Source: Bacteroidota bacterium
GTDB taxonomy: Bacteria; Bacteroidota; Bacteroidia; AKYH767-A; 2013-40CM-41-45
Direction of reading: 5' to 3'
DNA: 39,889 nt
NCBI GenBank assembly: GCA_026391975.1
Contig: JAPLDB010000024.1
Location: forward strand, 1 to 39,889
The notes beneath the pieces are model-generated. The model did no database searches. It was given only the letters and a program-made list of their open reading frames with translations, and was not told the DNA's origin. This document shows positions 18,044-30,700 of this stretch, one piece after another. The position numbers and the translations under genes are program-made. How positions within the stretch are numbered: position 1 is the stretch's first letter; the number at the start of each line of letters is the position of its first letter.

Positions 18044-19156
18044 ATGATTTCAATTGAAAGCCCGCTAAAATCTATTGCTGAAAAAGTTTTTTCAGGAAAA
18101 AGAATTTCTTTCGATGAAGGAGTGGCGCTTTTTGAAAAAGGTGAATTGGGTTTCCTTGGTACTCTTGCAAATTTTGTGAGGGAAAAGAAAAACGGGAATA
18201 AGACTTTTTACAATCGCAATTTTCATATCGAACCCACCAACGTATGTGTTTTCACATGTAATTTCTGTTCATACTCCCGGCTCTATAAACACCGTGAAGA
18301 CGGATGGGAAATGACAGAAGAGCAGATGATGGCCATTGTAAAAAAGTACGATGACAAACCGGTTACGGAAGTGCATATTGTAGGTGGAGTGCATCCGAAA
18401 ATGGATTTGTATTTTTTTGGCGGCCTACTCAAAAAAATAAAGGCCCACAGACCGGATCTTCACATCAAGGCTTTTACTGCAGTTGAGTTGGATTACATGT
18501 TCCGCAAGGCAAAATTAAATGAACGAGAAGGTTTGATTTACCTGAAGGAAAATGGACTTGATTCATTGCCGGGCGGCGGCGCGGAAATCTTTGACGAAGA
18601 GACCAGAAACAAAATTTCAGCAGATAAATGCGATGGTAACCGGTGGCTTCTTATTCATGAGACTGCCCACAGCCTCGGGATCCACAGTAACGCGACAATG
18701 TTGTATGGGCATATAGAAGATTATACACACCGTATTGACCACCTTGAACGGCTGAGGAACTTGCAGGACAGGACCTCCGGCTTCAATACTTTTATTCCGC
18801 TTAAGTTCAGAAACAAGGATAATGATATGAGTAATGTCAGTGAGTCGTCTGTGGTGGAAGACCTTCGTAATTATGCGATTTCTCGCATTTATCTCGACAA
18901 TTTCAATCATGTTAAGGCTTATTGGCCAATGATTGGCAAAGGAACTGCCGGGCTTTCACAGTCATTTGGTGTTGACGATCTTGACGGAACAATTGATGAT
19001 ACCACAAAAATTTACAGCATGGCAGGCGCAGAGGATCAGAATCCCTCACTGTCCACAGAAGAACTCAGGGTATTGATCAGTCAAAGCGGGCGCATTCCTG
19101 TTGAACGGGATACTTTATATAACGTCATCAATGATTTTGTTTTGCCGGTTTCTTAA
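18044..19156 (+). CDS. mqnE: Aminofutalosine synthase (radical SAM, MqnE/CofH family)
   Basis: Radical SAM CVFTCNFCSYSR; HIVGGVHPKMDLYFF, LPGGGAEIFDEETRNKI, HETAHSLGIHSNATMLYGHIE, AYWPMIGKGTAGLSQSFGVDDLDGTIDDTTKIYSMAGAEDQNP. Confidence 0.88.
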   Translation: MISIESPLKSIAEKVFSGKRISFDEGVALFEKGELGFLGTLANFVREKKNGNKTFYNRNFHIEPTNVCVFTCNFCSYSRLYKHREDGWEMTEEQMMAIVKKYDDKPVTEVHIVGGVHPKMDLYFFGGLLKKIKAHRPDLHIKAFTAVELDYMFRKAKLNEREGLIYLKENGLDSLPGGGAEIFDEETRNKISADKCDGNRWLLIHETAHSLGIHSNATMLYGHIEDYTHRIDHLERLRNLQDRTSGFNTFIPLKFRNKDNDMSNVSESSVVEDLRNYAISRIYLDNFNHVKAYWPMIGKGTAGLSQSFGVDDLDGTIDDTTKIYSMAGAEDQNPSLSTEELRVLISQSGRIPVERDTLYNVINDFVLPVS

Positions 19157-19226
19157 CAAACATTAACCGCATATTTATTTTTCCTGCGTTTTCTGATACT
19201 GCAGTTATTGTATTTTTGTCAGGAGC

Positions 19227-19250
19227 AAGCAACTATAAAGGTTGCTTTTT
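19227..19250 (+). terminator. Terminator-like hairpin after mqnE / in the leader of the protease gene
   Basis: AAGCAAC-TATAAAG-GTTGCTT followed by TTT. It lies 70 nt after the mqnE stop. Confidence 0.5.
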
Positions 19251-19286
19251 CGTTATCCTTAATATTTGCAATTTCATAAAATCAAA

Positions 19287-21047
19287 ATGAATAAATTAAA
19301 ATCACTTAAAAAAAAAAAAAAAAAGTACGTCATTATTTTTTCTATCGTGGCAGTTTCACTGGTCTCCTTCAGTTTTGTTGAAGACTATTATTTCGAAGTA
19401 TCAAAGAACCTTGACATTTTCACAACTGCTTACAGGAACGTTAACATATATTATGTTGACAGCATTCAGCCTGGTGAATTAATGGAGAAGGGAATCAACT
19501 CAATGCTGAAAACGCTCGATCCGTATACGGTTTATATTCCTGAATCAGATATCGAAGATTACAAGATGACGCATATCAGCGCCGAATATGGAGGCATTGG
19601 TGCACTCGTTCATGAGCGGAATAATGAAATTGAAGTGAGCGAAGTTTATGAAGGATTCCCGGCACAAAAAGGTGATATACGTCCCGGAGATAAGATCATG
19701 TCAGTAAACGGAATTTCTGTAGCCAACAAGGAAGTAGGCGATGTTACTGAATTTCTGAAAGGTGCAAAAGGTTCAAAGGTATCGCTCACCGTGAAGAGAG
19801 AAGGGGAGGAGAAGCCGATCGAAAAAAACCTTTACCGTGATGAAATAAAATTCAAGAACGTTCCATTCTCCGGAATGGTTAGTCCGAATACAGGCTATAT
19901 AAGGCTGAATCAGTTTCTTGAAGATGCAGGTGAAGAAGTTGGCAGTGCATTTTCCGCGCTGAAGGAAAATCCTGCAATGAAATACCTGGTTCTTGATCTT
20001 CGCGGAAATGGAGGAGGTTTATTAAAAGAAGCGGTGGAGATCGTTAATCTGTTCGTAGATAAAGGCGAGAAAATTGTTTCTCAGAAGGGCAAAGTAAGGG
20101 AGATGAATATGGAATACATTGCCGCAAAACAACCATTGGATGTTCAAATCCCTATCGCAGTGCTTGTTGACAAAGGGTCAGCTTCTGCCGCCGAGATCGT
20201 TACAGGAGCGCTCCAGGAACTTGACCGTGGTGTAGTAGTTGGCCAACGGACTTTTGGAAAAGGGCTTGTTCAGCAAACCTATCCGATGAGCTACAATACT
20301 TTGCTGAAGGTGACAATAGCTAAATATTATACGCCCAGCGGCCGGTGTATTCAGGCGCTTGACTATGCACACCGCACCAATACAGGTATTGCAGGCCATC
20401 ACGTAGATTCATTACTGAAAGAGTTTAAAACAAAAAACGGACGTAGTGTATACGATGGCAGCGGCGTTTATCCTGATGTTTACCTGGAGCAGGAACAGTT
20501 CAGCAATATCAGCTCAGCGCTCGCAATGAACTACCTGATTTTTGATTTTGCCAATGCGTACTTTCGTAAGCACCCAGGCATCGATTCAGCAAGCAGTTTT
20601 CGTTTGAGTGATGCTGACTTTGCAGAATTCACAAAATGGTTAGTGGACAAAAAATATGATTACACCAATAGAAGTGAAAACAAACTTGATGACCTGAAGA
20701 AGGCAGCTGAAAAAGAAAAATATTTTTCTTCTCTCGAAAGTGAATTTAATAATTTAAAGAAGAAGATGGCAGAGGAGAAGAAAATGGATATAAAAAATAA
20801 CAGTGAGGAGATCAGAGAAATTCTGGAGGCGGAAATTGTTTCACGCTATTATTTTGAATCCGGTGCACTTCAGTCTAATTTTAAATATGACAAGGAATTA
20901 AAGAAAGCGATTGAAGTTTTGAATGACAATAAAACCTACTCATCAATCCTGAACGGAGAAGGGGCATATAAGGTTATTGGAAAGCCGGGAACAACTGAAC
21001 AGGCACTTACAGGAAGCGAAAGCGAGGATTGGGGAGAGAAGAATTGA
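19287..21047 (+). CDS. S41 family C-terminal processing peptidase (PDZ-containing)
   Basis: MNKLKSLKKKKKKYVIIFSIVAVSLVSFSF anchor; PDZ region EVYEGFPAQKGDIRPGDKIMSVNGISV; S41 catalytic LVLDLRGNGGGLLKEAVEIVNLF, VDKGSASAAEIVTGALQELDRGVVVGQRTFGKGLVQ. Start placed at ATG 19287. Confidence 0.92.
   Translation: MNKLKSLKKKKKKYVIIFSIVAVSLVSFSFVEDYYFEVSKNLDIFTTAYRNVNIYYVDSIQPGELMEKGINSMLKTLDPYTVYIPESDIEDYKMTHISAEYGGIGALVHERNNEIEVSEVYEGFPAQKGDIRPGDKIMSVNGISVANKEVGDVTEFLKGAKGSKVSLTVKREGEEKPIEKNLYRDEIKFKNVPFSGMVSPNTGYIRLNQFLEDAGEEVGSAFSALKENPAMKYLVLDLRGNGGGLLKEAVEIVNLFVDKGEKIVSQKGKVREMNMEYIAAKQPLDVQIPIAVLVDKGSASAAEIVTGALQELDRGVVVGQRTFGKGLVQQTYPMSYNTLLKVTIAKYYTPSGRCIQALDYAHRTNTGIAGHHVDSLLKEFKTKNGRSVYDGSGVYPDVYLEQEQFSNISSALAMNYLIFDFANAYFRKHPGIDSASSFRLSDADFAEFTKWLVDKKYDYTNRSENKLDDLKKAAEKEKYFSSLESEFNNLKKKMAEEKKMDIKNNSEEIREILEAEIVSRYYFESGALQSNFKYDKELKKAIEVLNDNKTYSSILNGEGAYKVIGKPGTTEQALTGSESEDWGEKN
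19308..19324 (+). repeat. Homopolymer tract A17 within the 5' end of the S41 peptidase CDS
   Basis: 17 consecutive A residues read directly; encodes Lys8-Lys13 before the TM helix. Confidence 0.95.
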
Positions 21048-21086
21048 GGTACGAATTGCGAATGCCTTACTAATTTACTAATTAAG

Positions 21087-21110
21087 GAGCAGCTTTCGGG
21101 CTGCTCTTTT
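21087..21110 (+). terminator. Rho-independent terminator of the S41 peptidase gene
   Basis: GAGCAGC-TTTCGG-GCTGCTC followed by TTTT, 40 nt after the stop. Confidence 0.85.
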
Positions 21111-21393
21111 CAATATGCGATTTAGCGTTGCTGTGCCGCGATTAATTCGGAGGAACTCCCCGGAGTATCGCTGCAAGGTGAATGGTATCTATTAGTTGAA
21201 GAACTTGTGACTATTTTTCGGTATTCGCAGATATAAAGTAATAAATAAAAACCAATCTGTATCCAGAAAGCAATTAAGACCGCGGGAATTATTTTTTATT
21301 TATCGTAAACTTATTGCTTGCATCAAGGTCAATTCTTCCTCACAGCTTTCTAAAATCTGTCAAGGTTGACGATTGTGGCAATTCATGCTGAAC

Positions 21394-21425
21394 AAAAAAA
21401 GCGGAAAACTTTCGTTCCCCGCTTT
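21394..21425 (-). terminator. Rho-independent terminator of the giant surface-protein gene
   Basis: Minus strand AAAGCGGGGAAC-GAAA-GTTTTCCGCTTT (12-bp stem including two G-T pairs, GAAA tetraloop) followed by a T tract, 25 nt after the stop at 21450. Confidence 0.9.
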
Positions 21426-21449
21426 CTTTTCAGTCAAATTATTTTTAAT

Positions 21450-21725
21450 TTATTGCACCAGTGTCACATGTCCAAGTAGTTCATGCGGCTTGGAAGACTC
21501 TTCAGTAACAAGAACTTTGTAAATGTAAACATCGCTCTGGCAACGTCTTCCGTCATGCTCGTAGGTTCCGTCCCATGGTTTTTTCGGATCGTTTGTATGG
21601 TAAATTTCAATTCCCCAACGATCTAGGATCACCATGCTGAATGTCGCCCATCCAACACCGAATGGAATAAATCCATCATTCATTCCGTCTCCGTTCGGCG
21701 TAAATGTATTCGGAACATAAATCGC
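21450..21725 (-). other. T9SS type B (gliding motility-associated) C-terminal sorting domain of the giant protein
   Basis: FAIYVPNTFTPNGDGMNDGF...GHVTLVQ. Confidence 0.92.
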
Positions 21726-24700
21726 GAAATCATTTTTTACGCGCAAGGTTGAATATGCAGTGTCTATACAGCCGATCTGGTTTTCTGTGATCAACATGAT
21801 GGTGTACTCGCCAGGTGAAGAATATGTATAAACAGGATTGGCGTCATTGCTTGTTCCAAGGCTGTCTCCGAAATCCCATTGCCATGTCCAGGTGTTCGTA
21901 CTCTTGTCAGTAAAGTTAATTGTCGAATTCAGGACAGTTGTCTCATGTGTACTCATCAGGAAGTCAGCAGTTGGCAAAGCTTCTACGTGCACCAATTGGT
22001 TGATCGTAAGTGCACTTTGACAGCCTTCTGCTGAAACAATTGTGAGTGAAACATTGTAATCGCCCGGGTTTGTATATACGTGGGTTGGATTTGATTCACC
22101 GGAAGTTGTTCCATCACCAAGGTTCCACGAATAAGATGAGCCTGTTGTTACAGTTGACAAATCCAGGAAGTCAACACTAACAGGAGTGCAACCGGTTATT
22201 TCATGAGGCATGAAACTAACGATCGGCAATGGATTTACATTCACATTGACGGTTGTTTGAACGGCAGGGCTACATCCGTCGTTGATCACAACGGTATAGG
22301 AAGTATTCACTGATGGAGAAACAGTAGCGCCTGAAGAAGTGATTGCTCCATTGTTCCATGAGTAGGTATATGGCCCGCCATTGCCTCCTGTTGCAACCGA
22401 TGAAATGTTTGCAGGATTGCCTTCGCAAATCTGATCAGTAGCAGTAGCGGAGACAGCAAGTGGCGGATAAACATTCACAGCTATATCAACTGATGCCGGA
22501 GAGCAACCATTGGCATCGGTAACAGCAACACTATATACTGTGGAAACTGAAGGATTAACAGTCTGTGATGGATCAGTATTTCCATTGCTCCAGGTGTAAG
22601 AGTATGGTGCAGTACCTCCTGATACAGAAGTTGAAATTGTAGCTTGTTGTCCGATACAAAGAGTAGGAGTGCCGGTAACACTGATCGTTACAGCATCGGG
22701 TTGCATAACAGTAACTGCCATTACACTGATACATCCGCTGGCATCGGTAACATTGACTGCATAACTTCCTGCTGTAAGATTAGTGATTGTTGCAGTTGTT
22801 TGTCCGCCCGGTACCCAACTGTAGGTAAATGGCGCTGTTCCGCCTGAAACGACAACCGTTGCTGTGCCTTCATCACTTCCGTTGCAGGCAGCAGGTGTTG
22901 CATTGATGCTGAGCGAAACGTTTGAAGGAGATGTAACCTGTACGGAATTACTTTCGGTACATCCGCCGTTGTCTGTAACCACAACTGAATAATTTCCGGC
23001 ATATAAACCTGTTATGGTACTTGCTGTTCCACCGCCCGGCGCCCACAGATAACTGTATGGACCAGTGCCACCTGTAACAGCAACTGTTGCTGTCCCGTTT
23101 GGTACTCCGCCACATGCAGCCTGGGTACTGTTCATTGTCATTCCCATAGGTGTAGGTTCATTAATTGTTACCGGTAAGGTCGTAATGCAGCCATTGGCAT
23201 CGGTAACGGTTACAGTGTAGGGTCCTGCCGCAAGTCCGGTGCCTGTTGCTGAACTGCCGCCGGCAGGTGACCATGTATAAGTGAACGGTGATGTTCCTCC
23301 GGTCATTAAGACTGTTGCTGTTCCATCGTTTCCGCCATTGCAATGAACATTGCTTTGTGATTGTAAGGAAGCGGATCCACCTCCTGTATTATTGACATTA
23401 ATATTTGAAGTTGCCGAGCAGCCATTTGCATCCGTAACAATTACAGAATAACTTCCTGCTGCTAAGTTCGCTTCAGTGGTAGAATTCCCACCAGACGACC
23501 AAGTGTAAGTAAATGCACCGGTTCCTCCGGATGCGAATACACTTGCAGATCCATTGCTGCTGCCGCATGTTGCAGAAATTGCCGAAGTGGTTGCAGTAAG
23601 AGGTGAAGGTTCAGTTACAATGACACTTTGACTGCTAATACATCCGTTTGCATCTGTAACCAGGACAGTATAATTTCCTGCAGGGAGATTTGATGCATTT
23701 GTTCCAGTTCCTCCGGATGGAGACCAGGCATAAGTGAAAGGTCCTGTACCTGCGCTTACATTTACAACAGCACTACCGTTATTTCCGCCGTTACATGAAA
23801 CATTGTTTGCTACGCTGGCAGTTGCTGTTGGCCCTCCAACATTGCTAACAGCTATTGGTACAATGAGTGAACAACCGTTGATATCGGTAATGGTGACTGA
23901 ATAATTGCCTGCTGTAAGGTTGGATGCAGTGGCTGAAATACCGCCACCATTTGTCCAAACGTAGGACAGGTTTCCTGTCCCACCGGCTGCAGTCACAGTT
24001 GCTGATCCATTTGCTGTACCACAAGTGGCAGGCACTGATGTTGCGGACCCGGTAATTGCCGCGGGCTCATTGATGAATACAGTTGCATTGCTGATACATC
24101 CGTTAGCATCCGTGACAGTAACAGAATAATTTCCTGTTGGAAGATTTGTTGCGGTTGAAGCGGTTCCTCCTGAAGGACTCCAGCTGTACTGGTAAGGGGT
24201 TGCCCCTCCGGTTGCATTTACCGTAGCAGAGCCGTTGCTTCCTCCATTGCAACTAACGTTTGTTGAAGACTGAATTGCTGCAGTTGCACCTCCATTATTT
24301 ACAACGGCAACAGAAGCATTTGTAATACATCCGTTACCATCTGTAACCGTCACTGTAAATCCGCCGGCAGCCACATTTGTGATCATTGCAGTTGTTGCTC
24401 CGCCCGGGGTCCAGGAATAAGTGAATACTCCTGTACCACCTGTTGCATTAACACTGGCTGAACCGTTTGCTGCTCCGCAGTTTGAAGGAGTAGTGGCAGT
24501 TGTAAGGTTGATTGCCGATGGTTCTATTATGCTAACGGGCTGGCTGGTGATACAACCGTTTGCATCAGTAACAGTAACTGTATAGTTTCCTGCAGCAAGA
24601 TTATTTGCCGTTGTTGAAGTTCCGCCTGATGGTGTCCACTGATAGGTAAATGGACCTGTTCCTGAAGAAACGTTTACAGAAGCACTGCCGTTATTTCCGC

Positions 24701-27700
24701 CATTACAGGAAACATTATTTCCTACAGATGCTACTGCTGTTGGTCCGCCAATATTACTTACCGCAGCTGATGCGGAAAGTGTACAACCGTTTGCGTCAGT
24801 AATGGTAACAGTATAGTTTCCTGCAGAAAGATTTGGTGCAGTTGCAGAAGTTCCTCCACCGTTACTCCACAAGTAAGTGAGTGTACCGGTACCTCCATTT
24901 GCTGTTACACTGGCGCTTCCATTTGCACTTCCGCATGATGCAGGAGTAGAGGATGTAGAAGCAATGATGGCGGCAGGTTGACTGATAACAACAGAAGCGT
25001 TACTCACGCATCCGCCACCATCTGTTACCGTGACAGAATAATTTCCGGATGCAAGATTATTTGCAGTTGCACCGGTTCCTCCGTTTGGCGACCAGCTGTA
25101 ACTGTATGGTGCTGTACCACCTGTTGTGAGGACAGTTGCTGAACCATTGGCTCCTCCGTTGCAACTTACGTTTACAGAAGATTGCATTACAGAAGTAGCA
25201 CCTGCAACATTGGTAACATTCACGTTTGCATTGGATATACAACCGTTTGCATCGGTGACAGTAACTGTATAGGCCCCTGCCAATATATTGTTTGCACTGA
25301 TTCCCGTTCCGCCGCCCGGTGTCCATACATAAGTGAATGCTCCATTTCCACCTGATGCGTTTACAGAAGCAGATCCGTTTGCATTACCACAGCTTGAAGG
25401 AGTTGCTGAAGTAGATAACGATATTGCAGGCGGTTGGGTAATGGTGACTGCTGAAGTGCTGATACATCCGTTTGCGTCTGTAACCGTTACCGAATAATTT
25501 CCTGCTGAAAGATTTGAAGCTGAAGTCGCAGTTCCTCCTGATGGAGTCCATTGGTATGTGAATGGTCCTGTTCCTGAAGTAACATTTACCGAAGCGGATC
25601 CATTGTTGCCACCATTACATGAAACATTTGCACCAACAGATGCTGCTACTGTTGGTCCGCCAATGTTGCTGACTGATGCACTTGCTGTTGTTGAACATCC
25701 ATTTGCATCGTGAATGGTTACGGTATATGATCCTGCAGGAAGGTTATTTGCAGTGGTGCCCGTTCCACCGGCAGGTGACCATGAATAGATTAATGCACCG
25801 GTTCCTCCATTGGCATTTACTGTTGCACTGCCATTTGAACTTCCGCAGGATGCAGGAACAGTTGATGTGATAGCAGTAAGTGCCGCAGGTTCTGTGATGA
25901 CTACTGAAGCTGAGCTTATACATCCATTGGCATCAGTAACCGTTACTGAATAATTTCCTGCAGATAAACCTGTAGCAGAAGCGCTGCTTCCACCGGCAGG
26001 TGACCATGAGTAGGTATAAGGGGTTGCTCCACCGCTTACAGAAACTGTAGCAGCTCCGTTATTTCCTCCGTTACAATTTACGTTGGTTGAAGATTGTAAG
26101 GTTGTGGTTGCTCCGCCATTATTGGCTACAACTACTGAAGCATTGCTAGCACAACCATTGGCATCAGTAACTGTGACAGTATAGTTACCTGCAATGAGGT
26201 TGCTAGCTGTAGTTGAAGTTCCTCCAGCCGGCGACCATGAATAAGAGAATGCACCTGAGCCCCCTGATGCTGTTACTGATGCAGATCCGTTTGCAGATCC
26301 GCATGAAGTAGCAACTGATGAAGTGGAAAGATTGATAGCCGGAGGTTCGGTTATGATGACACTTTGTGTAGACGCACAACCATTCGCATCCGAGACATTT
26401 ATAGTGTAAGTACCTGCTGTAAGATTTGTTGCATTTGTTCCTGTTCCGCCTGATGGTGACCATGAGTAAGTAAACGGTGCCGTTCCGGAAGTCACATTTA
26501 CTGAGGCTGTTCCGTTGTTGCCACCGTTACAGGAAACATTTGATCCGACTGCTGCTGTAATTGACGGTCCGCCAATATTTGAAACCGCCGCTGTAGCAGA
26601 AGTTGTACAGCCATTCGCATCAGTAACAGTAACTGTGTAGGATCCAACGCCAAGATTCGATGCTGTTGATGATGTACCACCGGATGGACTCCAGATGTAT
26701 GTGAGTACACCGGTACCACCGCTCGCATTAACTGTTGCGCTTCCGTTAGATGTTCCGCATGTTGCTGCAGTTGAACTTGCGTTCGCGGAAATTGCTGAAG
26801 GTTCAGTTATAGTTACACTTGCAGAACTGATGCATCCATTCGCATCGGTCACAGTAACTGAATAGTTGCCTGCAGACAATCCCGTTGCTGATGCTCCTGA
26901 TCCGCCTGTAGGAGACCATACATAGGTGTAAGGTGTTGCACCGCCTGCAACGGAAACTGAAGCTGCACCGTTGTTTCCACCGTTGCAGTTAACGTTGGTT
27001 GAAGATTGTAAAGTTGTAGTTGCTCCTCCGTTGTTCGCAACAACAGCAGTGGTATTCACTGAACAGCCATTCGCATCTGTTACAGTCACAGTATAATTTC
27101 CTGCTAGAAGATTACTTGCAGTAGATGAATTTCCACCTGCCGGCGACCATGAATATGTGAATGCCCCGGTACCACCTGATGCTACAACTGATGCGGATCC
27201 GTTTGAAGAACCGCAGGATGTTGCAACTGTTGAAGTAGAAAGATTTATTGCTGCAGGTTCAGTGATGGTTACACTTTGTGTGGAAGCGCAGCCATTGGCG
27301 TCTGATACATTTACTGTATATGTTCCAACAGTAAGGTTAGATGCAGTTGTACCTGTACCTCCTGAAGGAGACCATGAATAGGTGAATGGACCTGTGCCAC
27401 CATTTACAATTACTGATGCTGTTCCGTTGTTTCCTCCATTGCAAAGTATGTTGGATCCCACGGAAGCTGTTATCGCAGGACCACCAAGGTTGCTCACTGC
27501 GGCAGTAGCAGCGTTGGTACAGCCATTCGCATCTGTAATAGTGACAGTGTATGAACCAACTGATAGATTATTTGCAGTTGCAGAAGTTCCGCCACTTGGA
27601 CTCCAGATATAGGTGAGCGTGCCGGTACCTCCACTTGCATTTACTATTGCTGATCCATTCGAGGCGCCGCATGTTGCAGAAGTTGAAGATGCCGATGCTG

Positions 27701-30700
27701 TTATAGCCTGAGGCTCTGTAATAGTCACATTCACTGCACTGATACAACCATTTGCATCTGTGACAGTAACTGTATAATTACCGGCAGTCAATCCATTGGC
27801 TGTGGCATTCGAACCGCCGCTTGGTGACCATGCGTATGAATAAGGTGTTGCACCTCCAACCACACTCACAGTTGCTGATCCATTGTTTCCACCATTGCAA
27901 TTGACATCCGAAGATGATTGTAAAGTTGTTGTTGCTCCACCATTGTTGGAAACAGTTACTGTAGCGTTGGTGATACATCCGTTTCCATCAGTTACGGTTA
28001 CTGTATATGCTCCGCCTCCAAGGCTGCTGGCAGTTGATCCGGTACCTCCTGAAGGAGACCAAGCATAAGTGTATGAACCGGTTCCTCCCGAAACAGAAAC
28101 TGATGCTGAACCATTGGTAGCTCCGCAAGAGGTTGCGACTGAATTTGTAACAAGCGACATTGCTGTAGGTTCAGTGATATTTACAGTTTGTGTTGATGCA
28201 CATCCATTCACATCAGTTACAGAAACAGTAAAAGTACCGGCAGCAAGGTTTGTTGCTGAGGTTCCCGTTCCTCCACTTGGAGACCATGCATAAGTGAATG
28301 GGCCTGTACCTCCGGTCACAATTACAGAAGCACTTCCTGTGCTGGCTCCATTGCAATTAACATTGGATCCAACTGAAGCATTGATCGATGGGCCACCGGC
28401 ATTGGAAACTGCTGCAGTGGAAGTTGAGGTGCAACCGTTCGCATCAGTGATAGTAACTGTATATGAACCTGCAGCCAGATTCGCTGCAGTAGCTGCACTG
28501 CCTCCGCTTGGTGACCATGCATATGAATAAGGTCCTGCGCCCCCGCCAACTGTTGCTGTTGCTGAACCATTCGAGGCACCGCAGGTCGCTGCAATTGTGT
28601 TTGTTGTCAATGACATCGCAGCCGGCTCAGTAACTATTGCAGATGCGGTATTTGAACATCCGTTGGCATCAGTTATTGTCACAGTGTAATTTCCTGCGGT
28701 GAGATTGCTGGCAGTTGCAGCGTTACCGCCGCTAGGAGACCAGGAATATGTAAAACCACCGGCACCGCCACCTGCTGTTGCAGTTGCTGATCCCGTATTC
28801 GCACCATTGCAAAGTGCCGCTACAGGAGTTGCTGAAACTGTAATTGCTGCGGGCTGGGTGATCGTTGCTGCAGCTGTTGATGTACAACCGTTTCCGTCAG
28901 TAACTGTCACAAAATAATTTCCGGCAGCAAGGTTGGTTGCTGATGCACCTGTACCACCACCACCTGTCCATGAGTAAGTATATGGAATAGTTCCGCCTGC
29001 AACAATGACATTTGCGGTTCCATCATTGCTTCCATTGCATGTTAAATCAGTTGAAGACGCCTGCGATGCAAGAGCAGCTGGTTCTGTAATTGTAATATTG
29101 TCTGTTGAGATACAGCCATTGCTTCCGGTTACTGTGATCGTATAATTACCGGCTGCAAGATTGTTTGCTGTTACTGCATTTCCACCTGAAGGAGACCAAA
29201 CATATGTAAAAGGTCCAACCCCGCCGACAACATTTACTGTTGCGCTTCCGTTGTTACCATTGTTACATTGTACGTCCTGCTGCACACTTGCGGTGATGGT
29301 TGCTCCGCCAGAGTTGGTCACATTGGCATTTGCAGTCGCAGTACAACCATTCGCATCGGTGATGGTAACTGTATATGAACCTGCAGTAAGATTATTTTCT
29401 GTTGAAGCATTACCGCCTGAAGACCATGAATAGCTATATGGTGCAGTTCCGTTGCTGGCTACTACAGTAGCAGTCCCATTTGAACCACCACATGACGCAG
29501 CGGTGGTATTTGTACTGGCTGTCATTGCAACCGGATCAGTAACATTTGCAGATGCTGTATTGGTACATCCGTTGGCATCAGTAACGGTTACTGTATATGA
29601 GCCTGATGAAAGATTTGTTGCTGTAGCAGCTGTTCCGCCTGATGGGAACCATGAATAAGTATAACCGGAGGTTCCGCCGTTAACGGCTACAGTTGCGGTG
29701 CCTGAACTTCCGCCATTACATAAAGCAGGAGTGGCGCTCGCATTCAGTGATATGGCAGCCGGCTGTGATACAGTTGCAACTGCAGTTGTTGTACATCCAT
29801 TGGCATCTGTAACAGTCACCGTATAATTTCCGGCGGCAAGGTTATTTGCTGTTGCTCCGGTTCCACCACCGCCAGTCCATGAGTAAGAATACGGTGCAGT
29901 ACCACCGGCAACCAGCGATGTTGCGCTACCGCTGTTGCCTCCGTTGCACAAAGCATCTGAAGGAGTTGCCTGTGCAGCAAGAGCACTTGGTTCGTTGATC
30001 GTAATGTTGTCTGATGAAATACAGCCATTCGCATCTGTTACGGTCACTGTATAATTTCCGGCAGGAATATTCGTAGAAGTGGCACCGGTGCCACCTGCAG
30101 GAGACCATGAATAGGTGTATGGCGCTGTTCCGCCGGCTGCGTTTACAGTTCCGCGACCGTTACTTCCTCCGTTACATGAAACATCCTGTTGAACACTGGC
30201 AGTAACTGCAGGGCCACCGGTATTTGAAACGTTTGCAACGTCTGTTGTTTGACAGCCGTTTGCGTCAGTGATTGTTACAGTGTATGCGCCTGCTGCTACT
30301 CCGCTGGCAGTTGCATTTGTTCCCCCTGAAGGAGACCAAGAATAAGTATATCCGCCTGCACCGCCATTTACAGTTACACTTGCTGTTCCGTTTGATGAAC
30401 CGCAAACAGCTGGAGTGGAATTGGTGCTTGTTGTCATAGCTGCAGGTTCTGTTACATTGGCTGTCGCAGTTTGTATACAACCATTTGCATCAGTAATAGT
30501 CACAGTATATGAACCAGCGATAAGGTTATTTTCTGTGGAGCCTGTACCTCCGGATGGGAACCATGAATATGTATATCCCGCAGTTCCGCCATTAGCCACA
30601 ACTGATGCTGAACCTGTCGATGCTCCGTTACATAGCGCAGCTATTGGATTTGCCACGGCTGTGAGTGCGGCAGGCTGGACAACTGTAGTGGTAGCTGAAG

